Source: Dictyobacter vulcani
GTDB lineage: Bacteria; Chloroflexota; Ktedonobacteria; Ktedonobacterales; Ktedonobacteraceae
DNA length: 64,000 nt
Direction: 5' to 3'
Assembly: GCF_008974265.1 (NCBI RefSeq)
Contig: NZ_BKZW01000002.1
Location: forward strand, 1,054,001-1,118,000
The notes beneath the pieces were generated by a model. The model was given only the letters and a program-made list of their open reading frames with translations, had not been told where the DNA came from and ran no database searches. Below, one piece after another: positions 34,381 through 43,976 of the stretch. Within the stretch, counting starts at the first letter, position 1. Every line of letters starts with the position of its first letter. The position numbers and the translations under genes are program-made.

Positions 34381-35628
34381 ATGACAACACTTGATGGGCT
34401 GGCACGCGCTGTCATGGAGCGCTGTGATACGCTGGCGTGCTATAGCGAAGATACAGACTGTCTGACCCGGCGCTTTGCGAGCTTGCCTATGCGTCAGGTT
34501 AATCAAGTTGTGGCGGATTGGATGAGCGCAGCAGGCATGACCGTCACGCATGATTGTGTGGGTAACCTGATCGGTCGCTATGAGGGCGAAAAAGGCGCTG
34601 CCAGGACGATGGTTTTTGGCTCGCATCTGGATACCGTGCGGGCGGCGGGCAAATACGATGGTATCCTCGGCGTGCTGGTGCCGCTGGCCTGCATTGAACA
34701 TTTACATGAGCAGGGGCGCCGCCTGCCCTTCGCCATCGAACTGATCGGTTTTGCGGACGAAGAGGGCTTGCGCTACCACACGGCCTATCTGGGGAGCCGG
34801 GCGGTTACCGGCACCTTTGATCCCGCGGTCTTGCAGTTTACCGACGATACTGGCATCTCAATGTCGGAAGCGCTTCGTCTTTTCGGCGGCCAGCCTGATC
34901 CAGTATTACTGCAAACCCCACGCTGGCAACGTGATGAACTGCTTGGCTATTGTGAAGTACATATCGAGCAAGGACCAGTACTGGAGGCACAGAATCTTCC
35001 TGTCGGTGTGGTCTCTGCTATTTCTGGACAGCGCCGCTATATGGTGAATTTTCTTGGTGAGGCCGGTCACGCCGGGACAGTGCCCATGCCGATGCGCCAT
35101 GATGCCTTGTGTGCGGTAGCTGAATATATTCTATCTGTAGAGGATTTCGCCCGTGAGACGACCGGTTTAGTGGCAACTATTGGCAAGCTTCAGGTGCATC
35201 CAGGCGCCAGTAATGTGATTCCTGGTCAAGTATTGGTGAGTCTGGATGCGCGGCACCAGGAGGATGCAGTTTTGGAGCAAGCCTGTACCGCCCTCTACGA
35301 TAAAGCGATACGTATCAGTCAGGATCGAGGCGTTGCAGTCGATTGGCAACTGATTCAGGAAGATTCAACGATCTTTTGTGCACCCTGGCTCTCTACACTT
35401 CTGGCTCAATCAATTGAAGATGAACAACTTGCGGCCTATTCATTAGCCAGCGGAGCCGGTCATGATGCGGTGGCATTAAGTACTTTGACCGATATTTCGA
35501 TGCTTTTTGTGCGTTGTAAAGGTGGGATCAGTCATCACGCAGACGAATCTATCAGGTTGGACGACGTGGAGGTTGCTATTCGCGTCATCAATCGTTTCCT
35601 GGATCATTTATGTAGTATGGGAAGGTGA
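34381..35628 (+). CDS. allC: Allantoate amidohydrolase type M20 enzyme
   Basis: 415 residues of the hydantoinase/carbamoylase branch of M20. It has metal ligands in GSHLDTVRAAGKYDGILG, the EE pair in FADEEGLRYHTAYLGSRA, HIEQGPVLEAQNLPVG and the late SGAGHDAVAL. In this operon the likely reaction is hydrolysis of allantoate to ureidoglycine or ureidoglycolate with release of ammonia. N-carbamoyl-amino-acid hydrolysis is the alternative. The start lies two bases after the stop of the hydroxyisourate hydrolase gene. Confidence 0.85.
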   Translation: MTTLDGLARAVMERCDTLACYSEDTDCLTRRFASLPMRQVNQVVADWMSAAGMTVTHDCVGNLIGRYEGEKGAARTMVFGSHLDTVRAAGKYDGILGVLVPLACIEHLHEQGRRLPFAIELIGFADEEGLRYHTAYLGSRAVTGTFDPAVLQFTDDTGISMSEALRLFGGQPDPVLLQTPRWQRDELLGYCEVHIEQGPVLEAQNLPVGVVSAISGQRRYMVNFLGEAGHAGTVPMPMRHDALCAVAEYILSVEDFARETTGLVATIGKLQVHPGASNVIPGQVLVSLDARHQEDAVLEQACTALYDKAIRISQDRGVAVDWQLIQEDSTIFCAPWLSTLLAQSIEDEQLAAYSLASGAGHDAVALSTLTDISMLFVRCKGGISHHADESIRLDDVEVAIRVINRFLDHLCSMGR

Positions 35629-35633
35629 GGATC

Positions 35634-37013
35634 ATGAAGATGTACGATCTTGTTATCCGTGGCGGCACAGTAGTGACCGCGAGTGGTACCGAGCAAGCGG
35701 ATCTGGCGATTGTTGATGATCAGATTGTGGCGATTGCGCCTGAGGTAAGTGGGAGTGCGAAGGCTGTGATTGATGCACATCTATTGCATTTATTGCCAGG
35801 TGTGATTGATGCGCATGTCCATTTCAATGAGCCGGGCCGTACCGCCTGGGAAGGTTTTGTCTCGGGCTCACGCGCTCTGGCTGCCGGCGGCACGACAACC
35901 TTTTTTGATATGCCCTTAAATGCTCATCCCCCGACACTTGATGCCGCCAGCTTTGCGGCTAAATTAGCGGCAGCCAGGGCGTCCTCATATGTTGATTTTG
36001 GCCTGTGGGGTGGCCTGGTTCCTGGTAATCTGCAGCAATTGGATGAACTGGCAGCGTGTGGTGTGGTTGGTTTTAAAGCCTTTATGAGTAATAGCGGCAT
36101 TGATGATTTCCAGGCTGTGGATGATGCCACGCTTTATTGGGGTATGGAGCGAGCGGCCAACCTGGGCAAGATTGTGGCAGTGCATGCGGAGAATGATCAG
36201 TTGACGAGCTCAATGGCGCAACAGGCACAGGCGGCGGGCAGGACGGAGGTGCGAGATTATCTGGCATCCCGACCGGTGGTGGCCGAGTTAGAAGCGATCG
36301 AACGAGCAATCTTGTTTGCTCAGGAGACTGGCTGTGCTTTACATATTGTTCATGTCAGTAGCGGACGTGGCGTCAGGCTGGTGGCCGGCGCGCGCGCGCG
36401 TGGTGTGGATGTAAGTTGTGAGACCTGTCCTCACTACCTGGTGCTGACCGAGGAAGACATGGAAGATCTGGGTGCCCTGGCCAAATGCGCGCCGCCGCTG
36501 CGCTCACAGACCGAGCTGGAAGCGCTCTGGCAGCATCTTTTTGCGGGTACGCTTCCGATGGTGGCTTCAGACCATTCGCCAGCGCCGCCACATATGAAGA
36601 CAAGTGCCGATTTCTTTCAAATATGGGGTGGTATCTCTGGTTGCCAGTCTTTGTTAGCGTTGTTGTTGACCGAAGGCTATCATCAACGGCACCTATCCCT
36701 CCAGACCATCGTCTCAGCCACTTCTGCATATGTTGCGCGGCGTTTTCAGCTTCCTGCTCGTAAAGGACGGTTGGAAGTTGGTGCGGATGCCGATCTGTCA
36801 CTGGTGGCATTAACCGAGCCCTATCAATTACAGGAAAGCGACCTGTTTTATCAGCATCCTTATAGCCCGTATCTTGGTTTTGAACTGCGCGGCAAAATTG
36901 TGCGCACCCTGGTGCGTGGCCGCACGGTTTTCCTGGATGGAGAAATTGTGGGTATGCCTGCAGGTCAATTTTTGCCTTCTTTTCCGCTCACGCCGAGCGG
37001 TCAGGTATCTTAG
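35634..37013 (+). CDS. allB: Allantoinase
   Basis: About 459 residues. The cyclic amidohydrolase markers are present: GVIDAHVHFNEPGRTAWEGF (HxH metal ligands and allantoinase-type NEPGR), the carbamylated lysine in VGFKAFMSNSG, VHAENDQ, HIVHVSSGRG and the catalytic aspartate in ASDHSPAPP. It opens the hydantoin ring of allantoin to allantoate. ATG 35634 is preceded by GGAAGGTGAGG; GTG 35625 and ATG 35640 are alternative starts. It forms one unit with the allC-type gene ahead of it. Confidence 0.93.
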   Translation: MKMYDLVIRGGTVVTASGTEQADLAIVDDQIVAIAPEVSGSAKAVIDAHLLHLLPGVIDAHVHFNEPGRTAWEGFVSGSRALAAGGTTTFFDMPLNAHPPTLDAASFAAKLAAARASSYVDFGLWGGLVPGNLQQLDELAACGVVGFKAFMSNSGIDDFQAVDDATLYWGMERAANLGKIVAVHAENDQLTSSMAQQAQAAGRTEVRDYLASRPVVAELEAIERAILFAQETGCALHIVHVSSGRGVRLVAGARARGVDVSCETCPHYLVLTEEDMEDLGALAKCAPPLRSQTELEALWQHLFAGTLPMVASDHSPAPPHMKTSADFFQIWGGISGCQSLLALLLTEGYHQRHLSLQTIVSATSAYVARRFQLPARKGRLEVGADADLSLVALTEPYQLQESDLFYQHPYSPYLGFELRGKIVRTLVRGRTVFLDGEIVGMPAGQFLPSFPLTPSGQVS

Positions 37014-37065
37014 TAAGTAGAGGGGAATGAACGGTGTAATGTTTAGTGTAGAAAGCCGATAGTCT

Positions 37066-38481
37066 ATGTGGCAAACGTATTTCCAGCCGACAACTCTGGA
37101 TCAAGCCTTACAGTTGCTGAATCAGCATGGCGAGCGTGCGCGTATTATTGCGGGTGGAACGGATGTGCTGGTGGAGCTTCCGCGCGGGGTGAAGCCAACC
37201 ACGACTTTGATCGATATTAGTAAAGTGGCGGAGCTTAAGTATATCCGTGAGGAGAATGATGAGATAGTCCTTGGGGCGTTGACTACCCATAATGATGTGT
37301 TGCTTTCCGAGCTGTGTCGGCAGTATGCCACGCCGCTTGTCCAGGCCTGCTGGGAAGTTGGAGCTCCCCCTATTCGCACCCGGGCAACGATTGCTGGCAA
37401 TCTGGTTACCGCTTCGCCTGCCAACGATACCATTGCGCCTTTGCTGGCCCTGAACGCCCACTTAGTCCTGGCGCGTTGGCATGAAGGGGGGTATGGAGAA
37501 CGGATCATACCGCTGCAAGACTTTTATAGCGGACTGAGGAGTACCCTGCTCCAACCCGACGAGCTCATCCGTGAGATTCGAATTCCATCTTTAAGCTCTC
37601 AGCAGCGCAGTTTATTCGTAAAATTAGGTCTGCGGCGTGCTCAGGCAATCTCGGTGATTAATATTGCGCTGGTACTTACGTTTGATGAGGATTTTATTCG
37701 TGAGGCCAGGATCACGCTGGGTTGCGTCGCCCCTACCGTTGTCCATGCCAGCACGGTCGAAAAATTTTTACAGGGGAAACGGCTGGAGCCTGAAGTCTGT
37801 CTGGAAGCCGGTCTGCTGGCTACTCACGATGTGCGCCCCATCCGAGACGTTCGCTCGTCTGCCCAATATCGCCTGGCTATGCTTGCCACATTATTAACCC
37901 ATAGCCTGGAGCGGCTGGTTAATCCTGAAGCAATGGATCTCTATGAACAACCACCAGTCTCTTTGGAGACCGCCTGGACCCAGGATACGACTACCTGCGC
38001 GCCATTTCAGGACTGTATTGAGACCACGATCAATGCACGACCCTATCAGCTATGTCAGGCGCAGCAGAAAACCCTGTTGAATATGTTACGTGAGGATGCT
38101 GGTTTGACAGGAACCAAAGAGGGCTGTGCTGAAGGTGAATGTGGAGCCTGTACCGTCTGGCTCAACGGGCAGGCCGTGATGTCTTGTCTGGTGCCAGCCG
38201 TCCAGGCCCATGGTGCCACGGTCACTACCATTGAGGGACTGGCCCATGATGACCAGTTGCATCCACTGCAGCAGGCATTTATTGATTGCGCAGCCGTCCA
38301 GTGTGGATTTTGTATTCCTGGCATGTTGATGTCGGGGGCGAAATTATTGGATGAATATCCAGCTCCCTCGCTTGACCAGATCCGCACGGCGCTGAGTGGA
38401 AACATCTGCCGCTGTACCGGTTACCAGAAGATCTGGGAGGCTGTCCAGAGCGTTGGCGCAAGCCAGGGGAGGCACATATGA
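37066..38481 (+). CDS. Xanthine dehydrogenase, fused FAD and 2Fe-2S subunit (FAD domain first)
   Basis: 471 residues. The N-terminal 285 are a CoxM-type FAD domain (IIAGGTDVLVELPRG at 27-41, RTRATIAGNLVTASPANDT at 105-122, CO-dehydrogenase flavoprotein C-terminal part). After a linker come the two iron-sulfur clusters: Cys354/359/362/374 (plant-ferredoxin type) and Cys413/416/448/450. It would pass electrons from the molybdenum site of the next protein through both clusters to FAD and NAD. Usual three-subunit enzymes encode these modules separately, and XdhA-type fusions have the iron-sulfur part first, so this order is reversed. Its stop overlaps the next ATG. Confidence 0.92.
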   Translation: MWQTYFQPTTLDQALQLLNQHGERARIIAGGTDVLVELPRGVKPTTTLIDISKVAELKYIREENDEIVLGALTTHNDVLLSELCRQYATPLVQACWEVGAPPIRTRATIAGNLVTASPANDTIAPLLALNAHLVLARWHEGGYGERIIPLQDFYSGLRSTLLQPDELIREIRIPSLSSQQRSLFVKLGLRRAQAISVINIALVLTFDEDFIREARITLGCVAPTVVHASTVEKFLQGKRLEPEVCLEAGLLATHDVRPIRDVRSSAQYRLAMLATLLTHSLERLVNPEAMDLYEQPPVSLETAWTQDTTTCAPFQDCIETTINARPYQLCQAQQKTLLNMLREDAGLTGTKEGCAEGECGACTVWLNGQAVMSCLVPAVQAHGATVTTIEGLAHDDQLHPLQQAFIDCAAVQCGFCIPGMLMSGAKLLDEYPAPSLDQIRTALSGNICRCTGYQKIWEAVQSVGASQGRHI

Positions 38482-40658
38482 GTGATTTGATCGGGGCATC
38501 GCTACCCCGTCCTGATGCGCTGAATAAAGTGACAGGAGCAGCCTGTTATCCTGCTGATCTGGTGCGTCCGGGCATGCTACATGTACAGGTCGTCTTTGCC
38601 CATCGGCCTCACGCGCGGATCCTCTCAATGAATACCGTGGCAGCTTTACAATATCCAGGCGTAGTAGCTGTCCTGACGGCTAAGGATGTGCCCTACAACG
38701 CCTTTGGCTTGATTGATGCTGATCAGCCTGTACTCTGTCAGGATGTTGTGCGCTTTGAAGGGGATAAAGTGGCACTGGTGGTAGCTGAGACAAAAGATGC
38801 TGCCCGTATAGCTGCGACACTGGTGGTGGTGGAATATGAGGATCTGCCCCTGGTAACGGACCCTCAGGCCGCCCTGGCCAGTGGGGCTCCTCTGGTCCAT
38901 GAGCAGCGTGGCACCAATCTGCTCTGCCATTTTCCATTGCGCAAAGGCGATATCGCGCAGGCCTTCGCTGAGGCTGACGCTGTAGTAGAAGATACTTTTA
39001 CTACGACCTGGCAGGAACATGCTTTCCTGCAGCCAGAAGCAGGTATAGCCTTTGTGGATGAGCAAGGACGGTTGGTGTTGGAGACCGCTGGACAATGGTT
39101 GCATGAGGATCGTCGCCAGCTTGCTCAGATGCTACAGGTGCCAGAGTCGCAGGTGGTGATGCGTTACGCCGCGATCGGCGGAGCCTTTGGAGGCCGTGAG
39201 GATCTGTCTATGCAGCACGTACTGGCACTGGCCGCCTGGAAATTACAGCGTCCGGTTGCGCTGGTCTGGAGCCGCGAAGAATCGATGATCGGCCATCACA
39301 AGCGCCATCCAGTCATCATCCAGTGCCGTTGGGCAGGCAAGCGGGATGGCACGATTACTGCGGTAGAGGCGAGCATGGTCGCGGATGGTGGGGCGTATGC
39401 TTCCACCAGTGTAGAGGTGATCAAAGATGTCGCGCTGTTCGCCACCGGTTGTTATGAAATAGCTAATCTGGCTATTGATGGCTATGCTGTCTATACCAAT
39501 AATATTCCAAGTGGCGCTTTCCGTGGTTTTGGTGCTCCGCAGGCTCATTTTGCCTGTGAGCAGATGGTCGAGCGACTGGCCCGAGCGCTCGACCTTGATC
39601 CAGATACTGTGCGTCTGCAGAATATTTATCGCGAAGGTAGCCTGGAACCCACTCAGCAACCCCTACCAGCCGGCGTCAGCGCGTTGCCGGTACTGGAGCG
39701 TTGTCTGCAAGAGGCGCGTACTCGCTGGCAGTATGGCGAATCCACGCAGCAGACAGCCGGTCATTTAAAGCAAGGCATCGGTATCGCCTGTGGCATCAAA
39801 AATGTCGGCTACTCGTTTGGTTTTCCTGAGCAGGCCACCGCTACCGTCGAGGTGTATGGACAGGCAGATCTAGAGCGGGCGGTGGTGCGCATTGGAGCTG
39901 CCGATGTCGGCCAGGGAAGCCATCTTATCCTGCGCCAGATTGCAGCCGAAACGTTGAAATTGCCGCTGGATAAAGTGACGATGATCTGTACAGATAGTAG
40001 TGAGGCTCCCAATGCAGGTAGCGCTTCGGCCTCGCGCATGACCTTTATGGGTGGGCGAGCCGTCAACGACGCCGCTCAAAAGGCGCGAGAAAATTGGAGC
40101 TATACCGACGACTATCAGGCCCAGGCCACCGTCCAGTATCGCGCTCCAGGCACGACTGTTGTTGATCCTGTAACTTATAGTGGAATCCCGAATTATTGTT
40201 ATGGTTATGCCGCTCAGGCTGTAAAAGTTGAAGTCAACACCCTCACCGGACAGGTCCAGGTGCTGGGAATTATCAGCGTACATGATGTAGGGAAGGCCAT
40301 TAACCTCCAGCAGGTCACCGGACAGATTGAGGGTTGTCTGGCGCAGGCTCTGGGCTATAGTTTGCTGGAGAATTTCCTGATCGAAAAAGGGCGTGTGCTC
40401 ACACCATATTTCAGTACCTATTTATTGCCAACCGTGCTGGATATGCCTGAGGAAATCATCCCGATTGTGCTTGAACTGGCCGATCCACACGGACCCTATG
40501 GTGCCCGTGGCGTCGCAGAAATGGCCCTCGTACCCTTTGCGCCAGCCGTTGCCAGTGCTATCCATCATGCCACCGGCATCAATCTCAATCAACTTCCCAT
40601 GACACCTGAACGCGTCTTGACAGCCCTGCATCAGCAAACAGAAAACTCACAACATTAA
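38478..40658 (+). CDS. Xanthine dehydrogenase molybdopterin-binding subunit
   Basis: 726 residues. It carries the N-terminal a/b hammerhead (GVVAVLTAKDVPYN), the molybdopterin-domain motifs GGAFGGREDLSMQH, GAFRGFGAPQAHFACEQ and QGSHLILRQIAAET, and the catalytic glutamate in YGARGVAEMALVP. Paired with the preceding FAD/iron-sulfur protein (four-base overlap), it oxidises hypoxanthine and xanthine to urate, the entry substrate for the other enzymes of this operon. It is slightly shorter than the usual 750-780 residues; the region after residue 530 seems compact. Cofactor insertion genes (XdhC-like) are not in the window. Confidence 0.92.
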   Translation: MSDLIGASLPRPDALNKVTGAACYPADLVRPGMLHVQVVFAHRPHARILSMNTVAALQYPGVVAVLTAKDVPYNAFGLIDADQPVLCQDVVRFEGDKVALVVAETKDAARIAATLVVVEYEDLPLVTDPQAALASGAPLVHEQRGTNLLCHFPLRKGDIAQAFAEADAVVEDTFTTTWQEHAFLQPEAGIAFVDEQGRLVLETAGQWLHEDRRQLAQMLQVPESQVVMRYAAIGGAFGGREDLSMQHVLALAAWKLQRPVALVWSREESMIGHHKRHPVIIQCRWAGKRDGTITAVEASMVADGGAYASTSVEVIKDVALFATGCYEIANLAIDGYAVYTNNIPSGAFRGFGAPQAHFACEQMVERLARALDLDPDTVRLQNIYREGSLEPTQQPLPAGVSALPVLERCLQEARTRWQYGESTQQTAGHLKQGIGIACGIKNVGYSFGFPEQATATVEVYGQADLERAVVRIGAADVGQGSHLILRQIAAETLKLPLDKVTMICTDSSEAPNAGSASASRMTFMGGRAVNDAAQKARENWSYTDDYQAQATVQYRAPGTTVVDPVTYSGIPNYCYGYAAQAVKVEVNTLTGQVQVLGIISVHDVGKAINLQQVTGQIEGCLAQALGYSLLENFLIEKGRVLTPYFSTYLLPTVLDMPEEIIPIVLELADPHGPYGARGVAEMALVPFAPAVASAIHHATGINLNQLPMTPERVLTALHQQTENSQH

Positions 40659-40728
40659 AGCTATATCCAGAGGCCAGTACAATGCCCACAACGATAGTAG
40701 GAATAAAAATGGTAGGAGATAAATAATA

Positions 40729-41187
40729 ATGCAAAAGATTAGAATAGTCGCAGGCTCCTTTGAATTTATTGCCCGCTTAGAAGAAAAGCTTGCCCCCAAC
40801 ACCTGTGCCGCTTTCAGCAAGCTACTCCCCTTTAAAAACAAAATCATCCAGGCACGCTGGAGCGGCGAATCCGACTGGATCCCACTGGGAGACCTGGATA
40901 TCGGCCTGAAATTTGAAAACCATACCAGCCATCCCGCTCCAGGACAGATCCTGCTCTATCCCGGCGGCTACAGCGAAACGGAAATCCTTTTCCCTTATGG
41001 GAATACCTGCTTTGCCAGCAAAATGGGACAACTCGCAGGCAACCACTTTCTGACCATCATCGAAGGGAACGAGCACCTGCCTGAACTAGGTCGGCAGGTA
41101 TTATGGGAAGGTGCCCAGGATATCATTTTTGAACACGAAAAAATGCTATCCATGCCCGATTCATTACCCGACGAAGCCTATAGTTGA
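40729..41187 (+). CDS. DUF3830 family protein (cyclophilin-like fold)
   Basis: 152 residues matching the family along its length: LAPNTCAAFSKLLPFKNKII, ARWSGESDWIPLG, LLYPGGYSETEILFPYG and GQLAGNHFLTI. DUF3830 proteins often sit beside hydantoin, pyrimidine or purine catabolic genes and have a cyclophilin-like barrel, but their reaction is not known to me. GGTAGGAG precedes the ATG. It is 70 bases after the molybdopterin subunit gene and probably the last gene of the operon. Confidence 0.85.
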   Translation: MQKIRIVAGSFEFIARLEEKLAPNTCAAFSKLLPFKNKIIQARWSGESDWIPLGDLDIGLKFENHTSHPAPGQILLYPGGYSETEILFPYGNTCFASKMGQLAGNHFLTIIEGNEHLPELGRQVLWEGAQDIIFEHEKMLSMPDSLPDEAYS

Positions 41188-41189
41188 AC

Positions 41190-42044
41190 TTACTGTAGCT
41201 TGCTGGCGATTGCATCTGCAAAACGTTCTACTGCATGAGGGGCGAATTCCAACCATAATCCTGGCTCTACCAGTTCTAATTCCATCAGGTAAAGTCGATT
41301 ATTTTCATCACGGATGATGTCAATGCGCGCATAGAGTGGTGCTACTGGTAGTTGAGCAAGGATGTTTTGAGCGAAGCGATATTCATCTTCTTGCGCAATG
41401 ACGAGCGCCTCTTGCAGTATTGATGCATCTTGCTTTGCTGCAAGGGCGGGTTGGCGCCTGACGGCGTGCGTGATTTCACCATCAATGCAAATCAGTGAGC
41501 GTTCGCCTGGACTAATGACAGTCGGGAAAAATGGCTGGATAAGCATATCATGGGTGGCGAGCATACGTTCAAGCAGTTGTTGACCCTGTGCCAGTGTCTC
41601 TTCCTTCACATGGAGTGTTTCAAAGGCGCTGGCTGATACAGCCGGTTTAATGACGACTTCTGACCAATTCTGTTCTTGCATTAATGTGGCTAGATTAATC
41701 GTCGTTCCCTGTGTCTGCAACTGCGTGGGGATAATCGAAATACCCTGATGTTCCAGATCCAGTAGATAGCCTTTGTGCGTATTCCAGGAGAGTAGCTTGA
41801 GCGGATTCCATAGTGGATGCAATTGCGAGACACGTTCAGCCCAGTCCAGGAAGGCGTTTCGCTGGTGATGATAATCCCATGGGGAGCGGAGCACGCTCAT
41901 AACAGGCTGTGACCAGTCCACAGCAGGATCATTCCAGATAAGTGGGCGCGCAGTAATACCTCGTGTAGCTAAGGCTGGCAGTAATAGTGCATCATCCGAA
42001 CTCAATTGTGGAAACGAGGAACAGGTGATCATCGCGATATCCAT
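41190..42044 (-). CDS. ATP-grasp domain protein
   Basis: 284 residues with the ATP-grasp order: an N-terminal Rossmann-like part (MDIAMITCSSFPQLSSDDALL), the lysine-containing SEVVIKPAVSASAFET, a MLIQPFFPTVISPGERSLICIDGEITHAVRR block and the metal-binding YLMELELVEPGLWLE near the end. Such enzymes join a carboxylate to an amine through an acyl-phosphate; relatives include the cyclo-ligase DcsG and RimK-like proteins. It is a single gene convergent with the DUF3830 gene, with only two bases between stop codons. Substrate unknown. Confidence 0.8.
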   Translation of the reverse strand: MDIAMITCSSFPQLSSDDALLLPALATRGITARPLIWNDPAVDWSQPVMSVLRSPWDYHHQRNAFLDWAERVSQLHPLWNPLKLLSWNTHKGYLLDLEHQGISIIPTQLQTQGTTINLATLMQEQNWSEVVIKPAVSASAFETLHVKEETLAQGQQLLERMLATHDMLIQPFFPTVISPGERSLICIDGEITHAVRRQPALAAKQDASILQEALVIAQEDEYRFAQNILAQLPVAPLYARIDIIRDENNRLYLMELELVEPGLWLEFAPHAVERFADAIASKLQ

Positions 42045-42179
42045 GTAGAAAATATCCCCTTTATAGCATCATTGATATGTGGATCTAGAAGATGAAATTT
42101 GTCTCTTTATGCTGGATTTAATCTAACATTTTTAATCATAGAGAGTCAAGAACAGGTTAAATAAGGACAGTTACTATCT

Positions 42180-42218
42180 ATGGGTGGCCTGCTCTATTTT
42201 GAGGAAATGGCCACCCAT
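42180..42218. terminator. Stem-loop downstream of the monooxygenase gene
   Basis: ATGGGTGGCC pairs with GGCCACCCAT around a loop of 19 bases. No T-run is evident on the minus strand, so it is only a candidate transcript end for the monooxygenase operon. The rest of 42045-42299 holds nothing recognised. Confidence 0.35.
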
Positions 42219-42299
42219 ATGGTTGTACTGATTTTGCCTTGCGATACCCATATACACTTAAATATGGATAAAAAGATACTAATGAAGATAATGTGTAAT

Positions 42300-43976
42300 T
42301 TAGTCGGCTGTAAGCGTGTGTTCATCAGTCAGTGCGGTAGTATCTTCCTGCTTTGTCGCTTGTGCTGGATTTCCTGACAGCTTGAACAGTTTGTTTAAGT
42401 ATAACTTGAGTTTAGCTAGATCTTCTGGCTGACCACGGTAGGCAATGTGTCCATCGGGCCGGATGAGGAACAGGCTCGGGGTGTCTGCTTCGTAGCTCCG
42501 GTGTAAACTCAGGTTTGCCGTGGGTACGGAGTGCAGGTGAATGGGGACTGCATATGCGCTGAGCAGGGAGCGTAGCTTTTCTTCGAGTCCTTGAAGGTCT
42601 GTAAGCGTGCTATCAGGCTTGCTGCCAGCGAAGATGAACAGATGATGATCCTGGTTCTTGAGCATTGTAAAGATGCTTTTTCCAGCGTCTGGTCCGGTCT
42701 CAAAGAATCCATAGGGAGCACGGTCGCCAGCCCTGAGTTTTTTCTTGTTTGAGCTTGCATCAGTGACGGCCGGGCTTTTGGGATAGCTGGTCCAGAGCTG
42801 GGAAAGGATCCAGAAAGCGCGTTGCTTGAGTAACGGCAGGAGTGATATGAGGCGGAAGAATTGAGGTAGCAGAATAAGTTTGAACTGTCGTACGATCACG
42901 TTGGATGTGGTCATGATTTGAAAAGCCCAATCCGAGCCTTGAAGGATGGCGCGGGCAAACGGCATACGCTCGGCCTCGTAGGAATCGAGGAGCGTCTCGT
43001 TGGCCTGGCCTTTAATGACGAGTGCCAGCTTCCAGGCGAGATTGTAGGCGTCCCCGATGCCGGTATTCATTCCCTGGCCGCCAGCTGGACTGTGGATATG
43101 AGCGGCATCACCAACAAGGAAGACGCGTCCGACACGGAACCTTTCAGCCATCCGTTGATGCGTGTGATACACCGAGATCCAGCGATCCTTTAAGATAGTA
43201 ACATGCAGACCACTTTTTGTGTCGAGTATTTGTCTCACATCATCGAGGGTCAGAGTATCCCTATCTGCCTCTGCCGGGGTGAGTGATCCGAACAGGCGGA
43301 AGCGCCTTTTTTGGGGCATTGGAAAGAATAAGAAGAATTCCTGGTGTGTCAGGTTCATGGCTCCTTGATGTGCTTCCTGTTTCCACTCTATATCTAAATC
43401 CGCCACGAACAATGTTTGTGTGTAACTCTGGCCTGCGAATCCCAACGACAAGGCATGTCTTACAGGACTGTGAGCACCGTCTGCGCCGATGATCCACTGT
43501 GCCTCAATGGTTTCCTCACTGCCATCGGCTGTACGGACATGTGCTTGTGCTCCGTCCTGTGTCTGTTCCAGGCTTAGCAGTTCGGTGTCCCACTCAACCT
43601 GGCATCCTACTTCTGTAAGGCTCTGTAGCAACAGATGCTCTGTCTGATCCTGTCCATAGATCAGGGCGAAAGGATAGGGCGTGCGTTTGTCTCCAGTACT
43701 ATCTTGAAAAGAGAATTTTCCGGCGCGTTTGCCCTGCGTGAGAAATTGTAGACCTCCCAACTGCTCGCCTGTCTCGATAGCCTTATCGGCCAGGCCAAGC
43801 TTGTCCAGTAGTTCCAGGGTTTTCGCATGGACCACAATTGCCCGGGACTCCCTCGCAAGCTCGCTTTTCTTATCCATAATCCTGACGCTCACCCCGTTAC
43901 GAGTCAGCAAATTTGCTATCGTCAGACCTGTCGGCCCCGCGCCAATCACGAGTACATCTGTGGTTATAGTCATCAT
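42300..43976 (-). CDS. FAD-dependent aromatic-ring monooxygenase (PheA/TfdB type)
   Basis: 558 residues. The FAD-binding GxGxxG reads VIGAGPTGLTIANLL, the second FAD motif is FLVGDAAHIHSPAGGQGMNTGIGDAYNLAWKLA, and a substrate domain lies between. The last 150 residues form a thioredoxin-like domain (PYGFFETGPDAG, HLFIFAGSKPD), as in phenol hydroxylases and polyketide hydroxylases (RdmE-like). It hydroxylates an aromatic compound with NAD(P)H and oxygen. The ATG overlaps the end of the TetR gene (ATGATGA), so regulator and enzyme form an operon. Substrate unknown. Confidence 0.9.
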   Translation of the reverse strand: MMTITTDVLVIGAGPTGLTIANLLTRNGVSVRIMDKKSELARESRAIVVHAKTLELLDKLGLADKAIETGEQLGGLQFLTQGKRAGKFSFQDSTGDKRTPYPFALIYGQDQTEHLLLQSLTEVGCQVEWDTELLSLEQTQDGAQAHVRTADGSEETIEAQWIIGADGAHSPVRHALSLGFAGQSYTQTLFVADLDIEWKQEAHQGAMNLTHQEFFLFFPMPQKRRFRLFGSLTPAEADRDTLTLDDVRQILDTKSGLHVTILKDRWISVYHTHQRMAERFRVGRVFLVGDAAHIHSPAGGQGMNTGIGDAYNLAWKLALVIKGQANETLLDSYEAERMPFARAILQGSDWAFQIMTTSNVIVRQFKLILLPQFFRLISLLPLLKQRAFWILSQLWTSYPKSPAVTDASSNKKKLRAGDRAPYGFFETGPDAGKSIFTMLKNQDHHLFIFAGSKPDSTLTDLQGLEEKLRSLLSAYAVPIHLHSVPTANLSLHRSYEADTPSLFLIRPDGHIAYRGQPEDLAKLKLYLNKLFKLSGNPAQATKQEDTTALTDEHTLTAD

